A stretch of DNA of 29,473 bases from Bacteroidota bacterium. GTDB lineage: Bacteria; Bacteroidota; Bacteroidia; Chitinophagales; Chitinophagaceae. The stretch lies in assembly GCA_023426425.1 (NCBI GenBank), contig JAFAAT010000015.1:1-29473 (forward strand), in the 5' to 3' direction. Both the position numbers and the translations under genes were made by a program. A model generated the notes under the pieces. It was given only the letters and a program-made list of their open reading frames with translations, was not told where the DNA came from and did no database searches. This document shows positions 8,754-18,000 of this stretch, piece by piece; within the stretch, counting starts at the first letter, position 1; each line of letters opens with the position of its first letter.

Positions 8754-10283
8754 TCAATCTCCTTCTATATCTTCCCACTTGATCTGAGTCAGTCCACGCC
8801 TTGCTGGTCCGGTCAGCAAACTGCCATTACAGGCAAACCTGGAACCATGACAAGGACAGTCCCAGCTCTTTTCCGCACTGTTCCAGTCTACCACACATTT
8901 TGCATGTGGACACACAGGGTCAAGCGCATGTATCTTCCCCGTTTCGTCTTTAAACAATGCAACTTTATTGCCTTCCCAGTCAGCAAGCATTGCTTCCCCT
9001 GGTGCCAGTGATGCAAGCTCAGTCACCTTCTCATAACTCAGTCGCTTCCCAATGAACTGACTCACCACATCCAGGTTCTCCTTTACAAACTCAGTAAATC
9101 CTGCTATTGGTTTTATTCGCGAAGGATTAAAAAGCTTTTCAAATTTACTGCTGCCATGTGTGATTAGCTCGCAGATTATTTTCGCCGCAAGGCTTCCCAG
9201 GGTGATTCCGTTCCCACTGTACCCCGTACCAACAAAGATGTTGTCATGTCCCGGAAGCAAGCCAATATAAGGCAGCCCATCCGATGGCTCGAAATACTGT
9301 GAAGACCACCGGTAGTCAATACTCTCAATATCAAAGATGGTCCTCAAAAAAGCTTCCTGCTCGCGAAACACCTGGTCCGTATTCGTCTCATGCCCGGTCT
9401 TATGATCAAAGCCACCTGCAATTACATACTCCTTTCCTTCAATTTTTTGCGTCCTGTAGTAGTTATAGGGCTCCTTCATATCGTAAACCAAACCCGCAGG
9501 ATATTGCCCGGTTTTCAGTGTAAAGGCCTGCGCATAACTCCTGTATGGCGCATTCCTGAAATGTAGTATGCTGATACCCGGCGGTATATGCGTCGCATAG
9601 ATCATCCGCTTCGCCTGTATCATCCCAAGCGATGTATCTGCATGAATATGTTGCTGATTTTCCACACTGTTCACAATGCATTGCTGAAGAAGCACTCCTC
9701 CTTCTTTTTCAAATGCCTCTGCTAATCCGCGCAGATATCTTGTGGAGTGTATACGCGCCTGAAACTCAAACCTGCACGCCTTCTCAAATCCCACAGGCAG
9801 GGGCACCTGCTTGGTCCAGTCTATTACTACTCCCGCACGGGCAGTCGCATCCACAATCTTCTGAAGGTGCTCCGCCTCCTTCCCGTCCGTTGCATACAAG
9901 TAACCAGGCTCATAATAAAAGTCGCAGTCAATGCCATACTTGGCTGCCAGGCCTTCCACCAAATCTATCGCCTCTCTCGTCCCCGTAGCCACCAGTTTTG
10001 CATCATCCTTACTGAAGTCTGACTCAATCTGGTCATAGGATGTATCCAGCACCGTATTCAGGTGAGCAGTAGTTCCCCCCGTCGTCCCAAAGCCAATATT
10101 ATGCGCCTCCGCAAGGACACATTTCTTCCCCTGAGATTGCAACAGCACGGCAGCCGTAAGTCCGGTAATTCCTCCGCCCACTATCAGTACATCATACACT
10201 TCATTCTTGTTCCATGCATTCGTCGACTGATAGTCACTTATCCCGTCCTGCCAAATGCTCGTGGTAGCACCGTCCCTTTTCAT
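8754..10283 (-). CDS. FAD-dependent oxidoreductase with C-terminal Rieske [2Fe-2S] domain
   Basis: The 509-residue fusion has an N-terminal DAO-type FAD domain with the dinucleotide motif GGGITG at 36-41. This is followed by the substrate-side fold, with GTGYSGNGITLGS in the FAD-closing region. A Rieske domain occupies about 425-505. The four iron-sulfur ligands are present with canonical spacing: C458 and H460 (CPH), then C476 and H479 (CPCH). No signal peptide or Tat motif is seen, so it is probably cytosolic. The likely chemistry is flavin-linked amine or amino acid oxidation, with electrons passed through the Rieske cluster; the substrate is unknown. A terminator for pdxA sits just upstream, so this gene needs its own promoter, but none is obvious in the 28-base gap. 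Confidence 0.92.
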   Translation of the reverse strand: MKRDGATTSIWQDGISDYQSTNAWNKNEVYDVLIVGGGITGLTAAVLLQSQGKKCVLAEAHNIGFGTTGGTTAHLNTVLDTSYDQIESDFSKDDAKLVATGTREAIDLVEGLAAKYGIDCDFYYEPGYLYATDGKEAEHLQKIVDATARAGVVIDWTKQVPLPVGFEKACRFEFQARIHSTRYLRGLAEAFEKEGGVLLQQCIVNSVENQQHIHADTSLGMIQAKRMIYATHIPPGISILHFRNAPYRSYAQAFTLKTGQYPAGLVYDMKEPYNYYRTQKIEGKEYVIAGGFDHKTGHETNTDQVFREQEAFLRTIFDIESIDYRWSSQYFEPSDGLPYIGLLPGHDNIFVGTGYSGNGITLGSLAAKIICELITHGSSKFEKLFNPSRIKPIAGFTEFVKENLDVVSQFIGKRLSYEKVTELASLAPGEAMLADWEGNKVALFKDETGKIHALDPVCPHAKCVVDWNSAEKSWDCPCHGSRFACNGSLLTGPARRGLTQIKWEDIEGD

Positions 10284-10311
10284 ATTTGGTTATTGATGTG
10301 CTACAGGACAT

Positions 10312-10338
10312 AAAAAACCCCGCCATCTTCTGGCAGGG
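10312..10338 (-). terminator. Rho-independent terminator downstream of pdxA
   Basis: Read on the minus strand, CCCTGCCA pairs with TGGCGGGG (one G-U wobble) around a five-base loop and is followed by six T residues. It lies 67 bases past the pdxA stop and just before the Rieske oxidoreductase start. Confidence 0.85.
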
Positions 10339-10405
10339 TATGTATTATTCTCTGAAACAAACCCTCGGAAATCTGAGTCTTTGATTTACAGCTGTTTATT
10401 TTAAT

Positions 10406-11482
10406 CTAGGCTTTCTCTCCTTCAGTTTCTTTCTCTTTTTCTATCCGTCCTCTCCTGATCGGATTGGCAGTATTCTCCGCATAAATATTTCGTTGCCGCA
10501 ATAAATCTATAGCCTGGAACACCGCCTCCCTGAATGAAGACGGATCTGCCAGATCTTTACCCGCAATATCAAACGCAGTCCCATGATCCGGAGATGTCCT
10601 TATCACCGGCAGCCCCGCTGTAAAGTTCACTCCCTCACCCTGTGCCAATGTCTTAAACGGTATCAGCCCCTGGTCATGGTACATCGCCACAACCGCATCA
10701 AAATGTTGGTAACTGTTCCTGGCAAAAAACGCATCCGCACCATAAGGACCAAACACCAGTTGCCCCTTACTATGTAGTTGCTCCACAACTGGCCGGATCA
10801 CAGTCTGCTCTTCATTTCCGATTTGCCCCTCATCACCCGCATGTGGATTCAATCCAAGTACAGCAATCTTCGGCTTGTCAATTCCAAAGTCCTTGATCAG
10901 TGTCTCCCTCAGCAAACCAATCTTCGACATTAGCGTCTCCCTGGTTACCTTCTCAGCCACCTGGCTAATCGCCACATGCTCAGTCGCAAGAGCCACCCTC
11001 AGTCCATTGCTATACAGGAGCATCAACACATCTTTTGCCCCAAATTTCTCCTTAAAATAGGGCGTATGGCCCGTGTATGGAAAATCCGTCAACCTCGTAT
11101 TGCTCTTATGTATGGGTGCAGTCACAATCGCATCCAGTTGTCCGTCTTTCAGGCACTGCGTCGCCACCATCAATGAACGGATCGCATATTTCCCTCCCGC
11201 CTCCGTCAGCACGCCCGGCTGCAGGGGTATCTCCTCCTCCCAGCAATTGAAAATATTCACCTGCTTAGGGTTCAGCTTCGTCAGGTCTTTAGTGCTCGTA
11301 AAGTTAAACGGGTGTTCAGCCACCATCTTCCGGTAATAGTTTATCACCTTGTTCGAAGCAAACACCACCGGCGTACACAGGTCCATAAAGCGGTTGTCCG
11401 AAAATGTCTTTATGATCAGTTCCAGACCCACTCCATTCAAATCACCCGTAGTAATGCCTATTATTGGTTTCTCAGTAGTCAT
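10406..11482 (-). CDS. pdxA: 4-hydroxythreonine-4-phosphate dehydrogenase
   Basis: PdxA oxidises 4-phosphohydroxy-L-threonine in the DXP-dependent pyridoxal phosphate pathway in the cytosol. The 358-residue product begins with GITTGDLNGVG (residues 9-19). It carries the three metal-binding histidines: H169 (ATEH), H214 (LNPHAGDEG) and H269 (MYHDQG), with the 45- and 55-residue spacings of the E. coli enzyme. The C-terminal TSPDHGTAFDIAG motif is typical. Only the last about 20 residues (Glu/Lys-rich) are extra. It follows the leucyl aminopeptidase gene on the same strand by 40 bp and ends at a rho-independent terminator. Confidence 0.97.
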   Translation of the reverse strand: MTTEKPIIGITTGDLNGVGLELIIKTFSDNRFMDLCTPVVFASNKVINYYRKMVAEHPFNFTSTKDLTKLNPKQVNIFNCWEEEIPLQPGVLTEAGGKYAIRSLMVATQCLKDGQLDAIVTAPIHKSNTRLTDFPYTGHTPYFKEKFGAKDVLMLLYSNGLRVALATEHVAISQVAEKVTRETLMSKIGLLRETLIKDFGIDKPKIAVLGLNPHAGDEGQIGNEEQTVIRPVVEQLHSKGQLVFGPYGADAFFARNSYQHFDAVVAMYHDQGLIPFKTLAQGEGVNFTAGLPVIRTSPDHGTAFDIAGKDLADPSSFREAVFQAIDLLRQRNIYAENTANPIRRGRIEKEKETEGEKA

Positions 11483-11522
11483 CTATGTGTTTTACGTAGC
11501 TAAGATAATCGAATTCAAAGGA

Positions 11523-12956
11523 TCAGGCCTTGCCATAGTTCGACAGGAAGTCTACCATCATCCGGATTCCATAACCCGTACCGCCCGCCGGTATATATCC
11601 TTTCTTCCCAGTCGCAAAAGACACGCCCGCAATGTCAAAATGCATCCACGGATAGTCAGTAAAATGCTCCAGGAATTTGCCCGCAGTTATCGCTCCACCC
11701 GACGGTCCTCCGACATTCTTCAAATCCGCAAATTCTGATTTAATAAGCTCGCCATATTCATCCCACAGCGGATACTCCACCAATCGCTCATACTGCCTGA
11801 ATCCACTCTGTTTAAATCGTTCCTTAGTGTCCTCATCAGCAGTGCCCATACACACAATTCCTACATCACCCACTGCCACCGAAGCCGCACCAGTCAAAGT
11901 AGCAAAGTCCACCACCAGCTCAGGCTTATAGCGTTTCGCCCAGTGCAGCGCATCTGCCAATACCAGTCTGCCCTCCGCATCGGTATTCAGCACTTCAACA
12001 GTAGCCCCGCTATACATCGTAATAATATCCCCCGGCACATAGGCATCCTCTCCCGGACGATTATCCGTAGCGGGTACCAATGCAATCACATGCAATGGCA
12101 ACTTCATCTTAGCAATCGCATACATCGTTCCACTCACCACAGCTGCCCCACTCATATCACTTTTCATCCGGTCCATCGATGCCGGTGTAGGCTTCAGCGA
12201 TAACCCACCTGTGTCATAAACTATCCCCTTGCCCACCAACACAATTGGAGACTTATTCACCGCCTTACCCGGCTTATATTCCATAATGGTAAACGTCGGT
12301 GGGTTCTTACTTCCCCTGTTCACTGCCAGCAGCCCTCCCATCTTCTCCTTCTCAATTTTATCCTTCTGCAACACAGTCACCTTGAAGCCCGCTTCTTTAC
12401 CCAGCCCATTTATCTCCTTGGAAAGTTGCACCGCCGAAAGGTAGTTCAATGGTTCATTCACCAACGTACGCGCCCTGTAAATCCCTTCCGTAATCGCCTG
12501 CAGCTTGTTTAGGTCTTTCACCGTCATCGACTGCCGGGTAAAGGACACCGTCCTGAGGGTATGAGCCAGCTTTTTAGCCTCACTACGGTACTTAATAAAC
12601 TGATAGCTCGCCAGCGCCAACCCTTCTGCAAGTATCTGCGGCGCCTGCTCCATCGCAGCAATATTATGTATCGTAATCTCCTCCAGTTTTTGCTTGTTCA
12701 CCATCCCCGAAAGCTCGGCCCCAGCTTTCCTGATAGCCTCAAAAGTTTGCCAATCAGTCTTCTTCTGCTTAATGAGGTAGAGGATTACAAACCTGCTATA
12801 TTGATTAATCGAAACATAGTTGGCGTCGGCCTTGAACGCATCCTTAGAAAAGCTTTTCTCCTGCTCGCTTATCTCCGATATCTGATCAAGTCCGTTTACG
12901 TCATCCAAAACGTAAACCAGGTGTTTCTTCGGCTTCTGTACTATTCTAAATTCCAT
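11523..12956 (-). CDS. pepA: M17 leucyl aminopeptidase family protein
   Basis: This is a cytosolic two-metal aminopeptidase of 477 residues that removes N-terminal residues from peptides. The signature NTDAEGRL spans 324-331, with metal ligands D326 and E328 and the active-site arginine R330. The upstream KGIVYDTGGLSLKP and KSDMSGAA segments supply the other metal and lysine positions. The frame extends upstream to 13067, but I chose the ATG at 12956 because it starts a typical N-terminus and lies 21 bases after a -7 element that the longer version would swallow. The name pepA is by family; physiological specificity is not shown. It is likely co-transcribed with pdxA. Confidence 0.94.
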   Translation of the reverse strand: MEFRIVQKPKKHLVYVLDDVNGLDQISEISEQEKSFSKDAFKADANYVSINQYSRFVILYLIKQKKTDWQTFEAIRKAGAELSGMVNKQKLEEITIHNIAAMEQAPQILAEGLALASYQFIKYRSEAKKLAHTLRTVSFTRQSMTVKDLNKLQAITEGIYRARTLVNEPLNYLSAVQLSKEINGLGKEAGFKVTVLQKDKIEKEKMGGLLAVNRGSKNPPTFTIMEYKPGKAVNKSPIVLVGKGIVYDTGGLSLKPTPASMDRMKSDMSGAAVVSGTMYAIAKMKLPLHVIALVPATDNRPGEDAYVPGDIITMYSGATVEVLNTDAEGRLVLADALHWAKRYKPELVVDFATLTGAASVAVGDVGIVCMGTADEDTKERFKQSGFRQYERLVEYPLWDEYGELIKSEFADLKNVGGPSGGAITAGKFLEHFTDYPWMHFDIAGVSFATGKKGYIPAGGTGYGIRMMVDFLSNYGKA

Positions 12957-12977
12957 ATGAATGCTCTTAAATGGCCG

Positions 12978-12985
12978 TAAAGTTA
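12978..12985 (-). promoter_or_regulatory. Candidate -7 element for the aminopeptidase-pdxA unit
   Basis: On the minus strand TAACTTTA (followed by C) resembles the TAnnTTTG consensus with A at the last place. The same TAACTTTAC string precedes rbfA and the beta-helix lipoprotein gene, and TATCTTTAC precedes the TonB receptor. It lies 21 bases upstream of the chosen ATG. Confidence 0.4.
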
Positions 12986-13074
12986 ACTTTCCCAAATTAA
13001 TCCTTTCCACCCGGACCTCATGACCGCACACCGGCCCACACTTTGCCGTTTCACAGACCTCCCGCAATTGTTCC

Positions 13075-13129
13075 GCAAAAGCATCGCAAAAGCATCACTA
13101 AAGCATCGCCAAAGTATCCCTAAAGCATC
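13075..13129. repeat. Five tandem copies of an 11-bp repeat (NNNAAAGCATC)
   Basis: Copies start at 13075, 13086, 13097, 13108 and 13119 and read gcaaaagcatc twice, then actaaagcatc, gccaaagtatc and cctaaagcatc. The eight-base core is identical in four copies and differs by one base in the fourth. The array lies between the divergent promoters of the aminopeptidase gene and ksgA. The period of 11 bp places an A-tract on nearly the same DNA face each turn. It is not coding: the unit is not a multiple of three and spans no plausible gene. Confidence 0.9.
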
Positions 13130-13168
13130 CCCCAGGGCTGGTTCATCACCAGGCTGCCATATTATTCG

Positions 13169-13176
13169 TTTATTTG
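13169..13176 (+). promoter_or_regulatory. Candidate -7 element for ksgA
   Basis: TTTATTTG matches TAnnTTTG at all but one defined position and ends 21 bases before the ksgA ATG at 13198. No convincing TTG is seen at -33. Confidence 0.3.
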
Positions 13177-13197
13177 CACCTCATACTCCCGGTCCGG

Positions 13198-13956
13198 ATG
13201 CAATACACCCTCAACAAAAACCTCGGTCAGCATTTTCTGCATGACGAGAATATGTGCCGCAAAATCGTTGCCGAAATCTCTCGCCATCCGGACATGAACC
13301 TCCTGGAGATCGGACCGGGCGGCGGAGCCCTCACTAAATACCTTTACAACCTTCCGGATCTCCACTATAAAGCCGTTGAAATCGATCAGGAAAAGGTCGC
13401 CTACCTCCATCATCACTATCCCGCCCTCCAGGGAAAGATCATCCAGCAGGACATTCTCAAAGCCGATCCTCCTTTCGACTCCCACTTTAGCATCGTAGGT
13501 AACTTCCCATACAACATCTCCTCTCCCATCATGTTCAAAGTTCTCGACTGGGAAGAACAGGTAGATGAGGTGATCGGAATGTTTCAGAAAGAGGTGGCCC
13601 TCCGCATCGCCGAGGGACCCGGTAGCAAGCTGTATGGCATTCTGAGTGTGCTAATGCAGGCATTTTTCAAGGTGGAATACCTTTTTGATGTACACGAAAA
13701 TTGTTTCACCCCGCCTCCAAAGGTAAAGAGTGGTGTAGTGCGGTTCTCCAACACCGGAAATCCCTTCGGCATCTCCAACAAAAGGAAGTTCATTATCCTC
13801 GTCAAGGCAGCTTTCAACCAAAGAAGAAAAACCCTCCGTAATGCCCTCAAAAGCACTTTGCCCGCCGAGGCACTCACAGATCCTTTGATGGACAAAAGGG
13901 CCGAGCAATTATCCGTCACCGACTTCGTATCTCTTCACTTGAAATACCAGTCATGA
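13198..13956 (+). CDS. ksgA: 16S rRNA (adenine(1518)-N(6)/adenine(1519)-N(6))-dimethyltransferase
   Basis: KsgA dimethylates two adjacent adenines near the 3' end of 16S rRNA late in small-subunit assembly. The 252-residue product opens with LNKNLGQHFL, the usual KsgA N-terminus. It has the SAM-binding motif LEIGPGGGALT (36-46) and the N6-adenine motif N102-FPY-105, then the C-terminal RRKTLRNAL segment typical of the family. A TTG at 13174 would add eight residues without homology, so I chose the ATG at 13198. The stop overlaps the start of the next gene in ATGA, so translation is probably coupled. Confidence 0.96.
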   Translation: MQYTLNKNLGQHFLHDENMCRKIVAEISRHPDMNLLEIGPGGGALTKYLYNLPDLHYKAVEIDQEKVAYLHHHYPALQGKIIQQDILKADPPFDSHFSIVGNFPYNISSPIMFKVLDWEEQVDEVIGMFQKEVALRIAEGPGSKLYGILSVLMQAFFKVEYLFDVHENCFTPPPKVKSGVVRFSNTGNPFGISNKRKFIILVKAAFNQRRKTLRNALKSTLPAEALTDPLMDKRAEQLSVTDFVSLHLKYQS

Positions 13957-14888
13957 GTCGCCAAGTCCTCATAGCAGCACCAATCCACGATGTACTCGCC
14001 GAGGGGCTACAATCCGCTGGCTACGAGCTCAGGTTTGCCACAGATATCACTCAGCAAAAAGCCTTCACTCTGATCGCTGATTGTGAAGGCGTCATCACCT
14101 CCACCCGCCTTCAGTTAAACAAAGAATTACTCGACGTTGCACCAAACCTTCAGTGGATAGGCCGTATGGGCTCCGGTATGGAAGTCATCGATGTTCCCTA
14201 TGCAACCGCTCGAGGTATTAAATGCTTTTCGAGTCCCGAAGGTAACAGCAACGCAGTAGCCGAACACGCTCTCGGTATGCTCCTCAGCCTCTCAAACAGG
14301 ATTAGCTGGAGCCACCGCGAAATCCTCCAGGGAAAATGGCTGAGAGAGGAGAACCGTGGCTTCGAACTGGAAGGTAAAACCATCGGCATCATCGGCTTTG
14401 GCCATACTGGCCGCGCCTTTGCCCGAAAGCTCTCTTCCTTCGACGTCAACATCATCGCCTACGATATCCTCCAGCTGTCGAACATACCAAACTATGTCAC
14501 AGTGGCCACAGACCTGAATATAATCTTTGATCAGGCAAATATTATCAGCTTTCACGTTCCACTCAACCAGGAGACTTTCCACTACTTGGATAAAAGCTTC
14601 ATTGAGAAAATGACTAACCCTTTTGTGCTAATAAACACCTCTCGGGGCGATGTGGTAGATACATTCTCGGTTTATCAAGCTGCAATGGAAGGGAAAATTA
14701 CCGGTGTTTGTCTCGATGTCGCCGAAGGGGAACCCCTCGAAAAGATGACGGTCACCGAAAGAGATATCTACAATAAACTAATTTCACTTCCTGAGGTGGT
14801 TGTCACCCCTCATATCGCCGGATACACCCATGAAGCGTTGTTTAAAATGAGCAAAACCTTGCTGGGCCGCATTGTCACCGCTTCGTAA
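13953..14888 (+). CDS. D-2-hydroxyacid dehydrogenase (phosphoglycerate dehydrogenase-like)
   Basis: This NAD-dependent 2-hydroxyacid dehydrogenase has 311 residues. The Rossmann motif is G148-FGHTG-153, with an acidic D171 at the end of the second strand, indicating NAD rather than NADP. Catalytic residues are R231 (NTSRGD), E260 (EGEPL) and H287 (PHIAG). It lacks the C-terminal ACT or ASB domains of full-length SerA enzymes, so it is the short form; it could serve serine synthesis or another 2-keto acid. It overlaps ksgA by 4 bp. This serA-like/ksgA pairing gives no functional link that I can defend. Confidence 0.92.
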   Translation: MSRQVLIAAPIHDVLAEGLQSAGYELRFATDITQQKAFTLIADCEGVITSTRLQLNKELLDVAPNLQWIGRMGSGMEVIDVPYATARGIKCFSSPEGNSNAVAEHALGMLLSLSNRISWSHREILQGKWLREENRGFELEGKTIGIIGFGHTGRAFARKLSSFDVNIIAYDILQLSNIPNYVTVATDLNIIFDQANIISFHVPLNQETFHYLDKSFIEKMTNPFVLINTSRGDVVDTFSVYQAAMEGKITGVCLDVAEGEPLEKMTVTERDIYNKLISLPEVVVTPHIAGYTHEALFKMSKTLLGRIVTAS

Positions 14889-14956
14889 ACTAATATAGAA
14901 TAAACATTTTTTTGACAAAAAGAATTTTGCGACTCTGTACTTTTAACTAAAGTTTT

Positions 14957-14964
14957 TATCTTTA
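14957..14964 (+). promoter_or_regulatory. Candidate -7 element for the TonB receptor module
   Basis: TATCTTTA (then C) resembles the -7 consensus and the TAACTTTAC elements found elsewhere in this window. It lies 36 bases upstream of the ATG at 15001. A TTGACA at 14912-14917 is too far away to pair with it, so -33 is unclear. Confidence 0.35.
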
Positions 14965-15000
14965 CCCCTTCATTTGGTTAATAATATATTAATGCAGGAT

Positions 15001-18000
15001 ATGACACGTAAACTACGTTATCTCTTCGTATTGTTGTTTGTGAGTGTGGCCGGAGTCGCTTATGGACAGACCGGCGCCATCTCAGGAACCGTGTACGATG
15101 AGAACAAAGAGCCGATTATCGGCGCTATTGTAGAAGTGCGCCAGGGCGGCGTCATCAGAGGCGGATCGCCTACTGATGTGGATGGTAATTACATGATCAA
15201 GCCCCTTAATCCGGCGCAGGATTATCAGCTTTCAGTTAAGTATGCCGGGTACAAGGAAATCCAGTTGAATGGTGTAATCGTTTCACCTGATCGTACCACC
15301 TACCAGAATTTCAACATGGAGATTAATGCTCAACAACTGGTGGAGGTTGTCGTAAGGGACTATAAGGTTCCTCTTATAAAGAAAGACGAGCCTGGTACTA
15401 CAACTACCATTACTTCCGAGCAAATCGAAAAACTTCCGACACGTCAAACCTCTGACGCCGCGTCTATGGCTGGCGGTACTTACCAGTCCCGGAGTGGTGG
15501 AGCTATTAATATCGCAGGTGCGCGTTCCAGCGGTACCCTATATATAGTAGATGGTGTCCAGGTAAACGGTGTTTCAGCTACAAACATGCCGCCGAACTCA
15601 ATCGATCAGATTTCTGTAGTTACCTCAGGTATTCCTGCTAAATATGGTGACGCTACGGGTGGTGTAATCAGCATCACAACTAAAGGTGGCGCTGCATTCC
15701 ACACGGGTTCTGTAGGTTTCGAGCGTTCTGTAGATGGCTATGGCCACAACCTGTTATTCTTCAACATCAACGGTCCGTTACTGAAGAAAAGAGTAGACAG
15801 CACCCTCAAGAAAACAGTTCTTGGATACTCGCTTAGTGGTCAATACTTACATGACGAGGATTCAGAACCGAACTACTTCAATAATTACGTAGTTAAAGGC
15901 GATAAGCTAAGAGAAATTCAGGAAAATCCTTTGGTGGCTGCCACTACTCCAACTGGTAGCACAATATTCCGTTCCCGTGCAGAGACAGTGACAATGCAGG
16001 ACCTTGAGATTTCAAAAAAGAGACCTAACGCGGACTACAAGAATATCCGTATGGTTGGTAAGTTAGACTACCAGATCAATGAGGATATGAACATCGTCGC
16101 TGGTGGTAACTTTTCTCATATTCGCCAGGCAGCTTACAGTCGATTTTACTCTCTTTTTGCACCGCAGAATATGCCTTATTCTACCAACCAGACTGGTCGC
16201 GGATTTATTCGTTTCTCTCAGCGGTTTGGTAGAAACAATAATATGCAGGCTGCAGAAGGTGAAGAAAATGCCAAGACTCCTTTGATTTCAAATGCATATT
16301 ATAGTGTTCAGGCAGATTATCAAACTGATCACATCCTGCAGGAAGATCCTAACCATAAGCAGGATCCATTCAAATACGGATACGTGGGTAAATTTGATGA
16401 AATATACGAACCTCTGTATGCAACCTCACGTGACTCGGTTACAGGCATCGTTGCGCCACGATTGCTTTCGTATGATCTGCCCGTAGCTGTCAACTATACC
16501 CGTTCAGAATTGAACCCGCTGCTTGCAAATTACAATACTCAGCTTTACAACTATCTGGGTGAGAGCAAGCCAGCTACTCTAACAGAAATATTTTTATTGA
16601 ACGGTCTCCGTAACGGTGACCAACCACCATACGTTTTTGGTAGCAATGTGGCCGTTAATACAGGTCACAACTATCCAGGATATTTCATCCAGCAGAAAGA
16701 TCAGTTTGCCTTTAATGTGGATGCATCTTTCGACCTTCAGCCAAAACGTACTCGACATCAGATCGAATTTGGTCTCTATTATCAGCAAAGAACTGAACGT
16801 TCTTATGATATCACAGCGGCACACCCTTCAAATAGTCTTTGGTCACGCATGCGTCTGCTTGCTAACCGCCACCTGAGAACGCTTGACTACACCAATCCCT
16901 ACTGGATGCTGAACGGTCAACGCTATAGTCATGATGAGCTAACTGCTATGGGCATTACTCCTGGTCCTTTCGATACTATCTACTACGATCGTTTTTATGA
17001 TTCTGCTACACAGAGCAATTTCGACCGCAATCTTAGAGCTAGCCTTGGCTTATCTCCTGATAGTAAAGACATCATCAATATTGATGCAATGGATCCTTCG
17101 CAGTTCTCTCTCGATATGTTCTCTGCGGATGAATTAATTAATTCAGGTAATCAATTAGCTAACTGGTATGGTTACGACCACACTGGTAAAAAAATAGATG
17201 GTCAGGTAAACTTCAACGATTGGTTTACGCAAAAAGACGCGAACGGTAACTATACACGCAGGGTAGGTGCGTTCCGCCCAAATTACATCGCGGGTTATAT
17301 AATGGATAAGTTCGAACTTCCGAACAATACCCTCTTCCATCTTGGTGTACGTGTTGAGCGTTTTGATGCAAATACGAAAGTATTGAAGGATCCATATTCT
17401 CTTTATGCGACACACACTGTTGCTTCGTCAAACGCATTCAATGAAAACACTCCTGATGGCAAGGCTCCGGCTAATATTGGAAGCGACTATGTAGTGTATG
17501 TCGGCGAGAATAGCGGTTCAGGTTCTCCGACCGTTGTGGGTTACCGCAATGGAGATGATTGGTTTGATTCCAGAGGTGAATTCGTAACGGACCCTGCCAT
17601 CATCAGAGACCGTGAAGGTGTCGATCCTGTACCCCATCTACAACGTACCAGCAACGACGGACGTGCATTAACTATGAGAGATGAAGGATACGATCCCAAT
17701 ACTTCATTTACAGACTATACACCACAGGTTAATGTAATGCCACGTGTGTCATTTACCTTCCCAATTGCTGATCAGTCCATGTTCTATGCACACTACGATG
17801 TACTGGTTCAACGTCCTAAGGCAGTGAACGAAATCTATGCAACTCCGTTAGACTATTACTACATTAACCAGAACTCAGGTGCTATTCTTCCAAATCCTGA
17901 TTTGAAACCAGAAAAGATGTTCGATTATGAGTTAGGCTTCCAGCAAGTTCTTTCTCAAAATTCCGCTATCACGATTACTGGTTTCTACAAAGAGCGAAAG

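Noticed and set aside
12957..13067. A 37-residue N-terminal extension of the leucyl aminopeptidase
   Set aside because: It would cross the predicted promoter and has no family similarity; the ATG at 12956 gives a normal-length protein.
13075..13129. A CRISPR array
   Set aside because: Units of 11 bp are contiguous, with no spacers, and far shorter than CRISPR repeats; no cas genes are nearby.
13020..13244. A 74-codon frame across the 11-bp repeats
   Set aside because: The repeat unit is not a multiple of three, the frame overlaps the ksgA start, and its open state comes from the repeat composition.
14912..14917. TTGACA as the -35 box of the TonB receptor
   Set aside because: It is about 45 bases from the -7-like TATCTTTA, outside any usable spacing, and no matching element lies at the proper distance.
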